Assembly (NCBI GenBank): GCA_963716525.1
Contig: OY970315.1
Span: forward strand, 3,348,001-3,412,000
Length of the DNA stretch: 64,000 bases
Source of the DNA: JBBREP01 sp963716525
GTDB lineage: Bacteria > Actinomycetota > Acidimicrobiia > IMCC26256 > PALSA-610
Direction of reading: 5' to 3'
The position numbers and the translations under genes were made by a program. Under the pieces are notes generated by a model. The model had not been told where the DNA came from. It saw only the letters and a program-made list of their open reading frames with translations, and did no database searches. Of the stretch, positions 60,995-64,000 are shown piece after piece (the stretch's first letter is position 1; each line of letters begins with the position of its first letter).

Positions 60995-62509
60995 TCAAGC
61001 GTGGCTTGCCGCCCGGCCGCGCGCGACGGCGAGGTCGGGTGTCTGGTCGCGGTTGAACACGTAGCCGAGCACCGGCACCTCGAGCAGCGAGAGGCGCTCA
61101 CGGAGTCGCTCGACCCGCCGCAGGCGCGTGTTGCGCGCCACGACGCACACGAGGCCGTCGACGCGGGCGCTGCGGGCGATCGAAGCGCCCTCCGCGTCGG
61201 TGGTGAGGGGCGGCGAGTCGATCACGATGAGGTCGTACCAGTCGCGCAGGCGCTCCATGGTCTCGCTCATGGTCTTGGCGCGCAGGAGGCTCGCCATGTC
61301 GGCTTCGGCCTTGCCGGCCGGCAGCACCGCCACGGAGGTCGAGTCGCCGAGCTCGACCGCGCGCAGCGAGTCCTCGAGCGGCGCACGCCGCGTGAGGACG
61401 TCGGAGAGCCCGGCGGAGTCGTCGTGGATGCCTGCGAGGCGTGAGAGCGAGCGGCGGGTGCAGTCGGCGTCGATGGCGAGCACCCGGCGGCCGTCACGGG
61501 CGAACGCCGCCGCGATGTTCGCCGTGGTGGTGGTGGCGCCCGCACCGTGCTCGACCGCCGACACGAGGATCACGCCGTTCTCGAGGCTGGACCACACGCC
61601 CGCGGCGACGAACTCGAACGGTGCGGCCGGCATGTCGGCAAAGCGGCTGAGCGAGCGGGCGACGTTGCCCCGCAACTCCGGCACCTCGCCGAGCAGGCGA
61701 GCACCGGTGACCAGGCCGGGGATCGACGCGTCGTCGACGACGCGCCGCCGGTCGGCGAGCACCCAGCTCACGAGCAGCCCGATGAGCGCACCCACGAACA
61801 ATCCGAGAATGCCGTCGAGGCCCGCGGCCTTGATGCCCTTCTTGTTGGGCACCTGCGCGGCGGTGGACGAGATGACCCCGTTGCCGAAGCGGTTCGCCTC
61901 CTTCTGCAGGTTCACCTTCTGCAGGTACAGGCTCTTGCGGAGGTCGTTCGCGTAGTTGATGTCGGCCGCGGTGACACCGGAGGCCGTCGTCTGCGTGGCG
62001 AGGTCCTTGATCTGCTTGTCGAGCAGGTCGATGGAGGCGTTCCGCGACGCCGCGGCGTTGGCGGCGATCGCCGCGCCGACCTCGTCACCGAGCTTGTTGG
62101 CGCACGCCGCCGCGACCACGCGATCCTTCAGCGTGCAGCTCACGATGACGGCATCGGAGTTGGGGTCGGTGGTGTAGCTGACGTCCTTGCGCAGGGTGGC
62201 CAGCGGCACCTTGGCCGTCGGGGCCACCGCCTTCAGCACGGCGTCGGTGTTCGCGAATTGGGCCTGCGACGCCGTGTAGCGCGCGGCGGCGTTGGGCGAG
62301 CCGCCCAAGCCGGTGGGCTCGATGAGCACCAGCCTCCGGTTGGCCGTGTACTGCTTGGGCGCCAGCAGCCCGAAGGCGAGGCCCAGCACGGCGAAGCCGA
62401 CCGCGATCACGATCGCGAGCGAGAGGTACCGCCGCACTGATTCGAACAGGCCGGGCCCTTCGATCGTGGTGCGGGTGTCGGTTGCGGTCGTGGCCAACGG
62501 TGCCTCCAT
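60995..62509 (-). CDS. Wzz/CpsD-like chain-length and BY-kinase-like protein with degenerate Walker A
   Basis: 504 residues. Two membrane helices (LAIVIAVGFAVLGLAFGLLA; GILGLFVGALIGLLVSWVLA) flank an extracytoplasmic Wzz domain (about 50-235); the C-terminal 250 residues resemble bacterial tyrosine kinases: Walker A' VLAIDADCTRRSLSRLAG and Walker B YDLIVIDSPPL. The Walker A equivalent reads SAVEHGAGATTTTANIAAAF: the ATP-binding Lys is Ala. The C terminus has no Tyr cluster. So it keeps the export-regulator architecture but probably cannot phosphorylate. Start ATG 62509; no clear ribosome site, and an upstream start in the same frame is possible. First gene of the EPS operon. Confidence 0.85.
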   Translation of the reverse strand: MEAPLATTATDTRTTIEGPGLFESVRRYLSLAIVIAVGFAVLGLAFGLLAPKQYTANRRLVLIEPTGLGGSPNAAARYTASQAQFANTDAVLKAVAPTAKVPLATLRKDVSYTTDPNSDAVIVSCTLKDRVVAAACANKLGDEVGAAIAANAAASRNASIDLLDKQIKDLATQTTASGVTAADINYANDLRKSLYLQKVNLQKEANRFGNGVISSTAAQVPNKKGIKAAGLDGILGLFVGALIGLLVSWVLADRRRVVDDASIPGLVTGARLLGEVPELRGNVARSLSRFADMPAAPFEFVAAGVWSSLENGVILVSAVEHGAGATTTTANIAAAFARDGRRVLAIDADCTRRSLSRLAGIHDDSAGLSDVLTRRAPLEDSLRAVELGDSTSVAVLPAGKAEADMASLLRAKTMSETMERLRDWYDLIVIDSPPLTTDAEGASIARSARVDGLVCVVARNTRLRRVERLRERLSLLEVPVLGYVFNRDQTPDLAVARGRAASHA

Positions 62510-62939
62510 CACGAGACGATGCCCCCGGCGGGGGCTCGCCCACGAGTCTCGGTTGCTGATTCGGCGCACAGTTCGCCGACTTGAGACGCCGCCGGGCCTG
62601 GCCGGAGCTGGGCGGTCCGGGCAGCACGAGCCCGCGAGGCTACCCGAGCGCGGCGCGTCCCTCGACGCGCTGGGTGCGAATCGCTAGAATCCTGCCTCCC
62701 AGGGAGTGCCTCATGTCGCGACGAGGGCCGTAGCCGGCTTGCGGCGCCGGGCGGCGACACAAGATGAACACCAGCACGCCGCCACGGTGACGTGGGTCAC
62801 GGCCGAGCATGAGGTGGGAGTGATGTTCGGTCGTGGGCTTCGCGCCGATGGGAACATCGTGTGCGGCGCGTGGTGCCGTAGGTCGTAAGAGAAGGGTCGG
62901 AAGGTCGAGACTGCCGCCGCGGCGGTCCTCGGAGCGAAC
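62510..62939. other. 430-bp divergent intergenic region of the EPS locus
   Basis: Between the divergent Wzz/kinase-like gene and the epimerase. It contains a possible plus-strand -10 TAGAAT (62685-62690), a CRP-like inverted repeat at 62787-62800 and no convincing gene; a 60-codon open frame at 62706-62888 has no ribosome site or family likeness. Confidence 0.5.
62787..62800. promoter_or_regulatory. CRP/FNR-type inverted repeat GTGA-N6-TCAC
   Basis: GTGACGTGGGTCAC has 5-bp complementary arms and matches the core of actinobacterial CRP sites (TGTGA-N6-TCACA). It lies about 140 bp before the epimerase gene. Confidence 0.4.
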
Positions 62940-64000
62940 ATGGATGTCGTCGTCATCACAGGCGCAGGTGGACTCGTGGGCGGCGCCTCGGCCCGCGCCT
63001 TCGCGGATCGCGCCGGTCTCATCGTCGGGCTCGACAACGACATGCGGGCCGAATTCTTCGGCCCCGACGCCTCGACCCGCTGGTCGGTCGAGCGGCTCCA
63101 GCACGAGCTCGGCAACTTCGAGGCACGCGATGTCGACGTGCGCGACGCGGCCACCGTCGACGCGCTGTTCGCGCAGCACGGCACGTCGATCAAGGCGGTG
63201 ATCCACACCGCGGCGCAGCCGTCGCACGACTGGGCGGCGCGCGATCCGTTCACCGACTTCAGCGTGAACGCCCAGGGCACGCTCGTGCTCCTCGAGGCCA
63301 CCCGCCACCACTGTCCCGACGCCACGTTCATCTTCACCTCGACGAACAAGGTCTACGGCGACACGCCGAACGCGCTGCCGCTTGTCGAGCGGGCCACGCG
63401 CTTCGAGCTCGACCCGTCGCACCGCTGGGCCGAGCACGGCATCGACGAGACGATGTCGATCGACGACAGCACGCACAGCCTGTTCGGCGTCTCGAAGGCC
63501 GCAGCCGACCTGCTCGTGCAGGAGTACGGCCGCTACTTTGGTATGAAGACCGTCGCGTTGCGCGGCGGCTGCCTCACGGGCCCCGGCCACAGCGGAGCCC
63601 AGCTGCACGGCTTCCTTGCGCACCTCATGCGTTGCGCCGCCCTCGACCTGCCGTACACGATCTTCGGGTACAAGGGACTGCAGGTGCGCGACAACCTCCA
63701 CGCCGACGACCTCGCCGCGGCGTTCCTCCATATCCACGACCAACCGCGCAGCGGTGAGGCCTACAACATCGGCGGGGGACGCTTCGCGAACTGTTCGATG
63801 ACCGAGGCGATCCAGATGTGCGAGGAGATCACGGGGCGGCCGATGCACGTCACCTACGACGACAGCGCGCGCATCGGCGACCACAAGTGGTGGATCAGCG
63901 ACACCCGTAAGTTCAGCGATCACTTCGGGGGATGGAAACCCGAACACGACATCGCGTCGATCCTCGAGGACATCTACGCCGAGGGCCGCGAGCGGTGGCG
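62940..64000 (+). CDS. NAD-dependent sugar-nucleotide epimerase/dehydratase, cut by the window end
   Basis: At least 353 residues of an extended SDR related to CDP-paratose 2-epimerase. VVVITGAGGLVGGASARAFA (Rossmann), AVIHTAAQPSHDWAARDPFT, FIFTSTNKVYGDTPNALPLV, LRGGCLTGPGHSGAQLHGFL, YNIGGGRFANCSMTEAIQM and ISDTRKFSDHFGGWKP fit the family. The catalytic YxxxK position reads SLFGVSKAAAD: Lys kept, Tyr is Phe; I recall relatives with the same change. ATG 62940 has GGAG five bases upstream. It runs open to base 64000, so the C terminus lies outside. Likely supplies an activated sugar to the EPS operon transcribed the other way. Confidence 0.85.
   Translation, partial: MDVVVITGAGGLVGGASARAFADRAGLIVGLDNDMRAEFFGPDASTRWSVERLQHELGNFEARDVDVRDAATVDALFAQHGTSIKAVIHTAAQPSHDWAARDPFTDFSVNAQGTLVLLEATRHHCPDATFIFTSTNKVYGDTPNALPLVERATRFELDPSHRWAEHGIDETMSIDDSTHSLFGVSKAAADLLVQEYGRYFGMKTVALRGGCLTGPGHSGAQLHGFLAHLMRCAALDLPYTIFGYKGLQVRDNLHADDLAAAFLHIHDQPRSGEAYNIGGGRFANCSMTEAIQMCEEITGRPMHVTYDDSARIGDHKWWISDTRKFSDHFGGWKPEHDIASILEDIYAEGRERW

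Noticed and set aside
62706..62888. 60-codon gene before the epimerase
   Set aside because: No ribosome site, atypical composition and it covers the candidate regulatory repeat.

Overview
The window is very GC-rich, densely coded bacterial DNA with short intergenic gaps, frequent 4-bp ATGA/GTGA stop-start overlaps, many GTG starts and many genes that appear to start leaderless. These traits and the gene content point to an actinobacterium. Two stretches keep the gene order I recall from Mycobacterium tuberculosis: about 5.6-23.9 kb resembles the Rv1691-Rv1713 neighbourhood (HAD phosphatase, small basic protein, tlyA, NAD kinase, recN, pyrG, xerD, scpA, scpB, rluB, cmk, der), and 50.0-54.3 kb resembles Rv1822-Rv1830 (pgsA, gcvH, garA, MerR, DUF151 nuclease, MerR). 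An acidimicrobial-type lineage is my best guess; no rRNA is present to fix it.

Layout. 0-5.5 kb: a TPR protein, a small SSB-like protein, the KorAB 2-oxoacid:ferredoxin oxidoreductase and a DUF1015 protein. 5.6-23.9 kb: a housekeeping block for NAD(P), DNA repair, chromosome condensation, rRNA modification, the shikimate pathway, phospholipid and isoprenoid synthesis and ribosome assembly. 23.9-27.3 kb: an SDR, an F420-type oxidoreductase, a zinc-ribbon membrane protein and a DUF222/HNH protein. tRNA-Pro(GGG) lies at 27.5 kb and is followed by an accessory block (27.6-37.8 kb): a lipoprotein, a MOSC-flavodoxin reductase-ferredoxin fusion, SDRs, a glycosyltransferase/six-hairpin-like/GH130 operon that looks like a beta-mannoside pathway, and a GT39-type membrane enzyme. 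38-50 kb: minisatellite DNA, an extracellular glycosidase-like lipoprotein, a YcaQ-like DNA glycosylase, CoxD/CoxE/XdhC-type molybdoenzyme maturation genes, an acyl-CoA synthetase and a gamma-glutamyltransferase. 50-55.9 kb: pgsA, glycine cleavage (gcvH, gcvT) and the GarA/MerR regulatory block. 55.9-64 kb: an exopolysaccharide locus (Wzy-like polymerase, two glycosyltransferases, Wzx-like flippase, Wzz/BY-kinase-like protein) and a divergent sugar-nucleotide epimerase cut by the window end.

Two global signals matter to any user. First, about twenty genes, including normally essential ones (pyrG, der, ispH, rluB), carry single frameshifts at short G/C runs or CG repeats while both flanking frames stay fully conserved. 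I read these as sequence or assembly errors, and coordinates given for those genes span both frames. Second, about twenty genes have a TANNNT hexamer ending 6-9 bases before their ATG/GTG, the layout of leaderless transcripts. Three divergent gene pairs share one TA between back-to-back -10 boxes. The accessory block after tRNA-Pro uses Shine-Dalgarno starts instead, which suggests a different origin.
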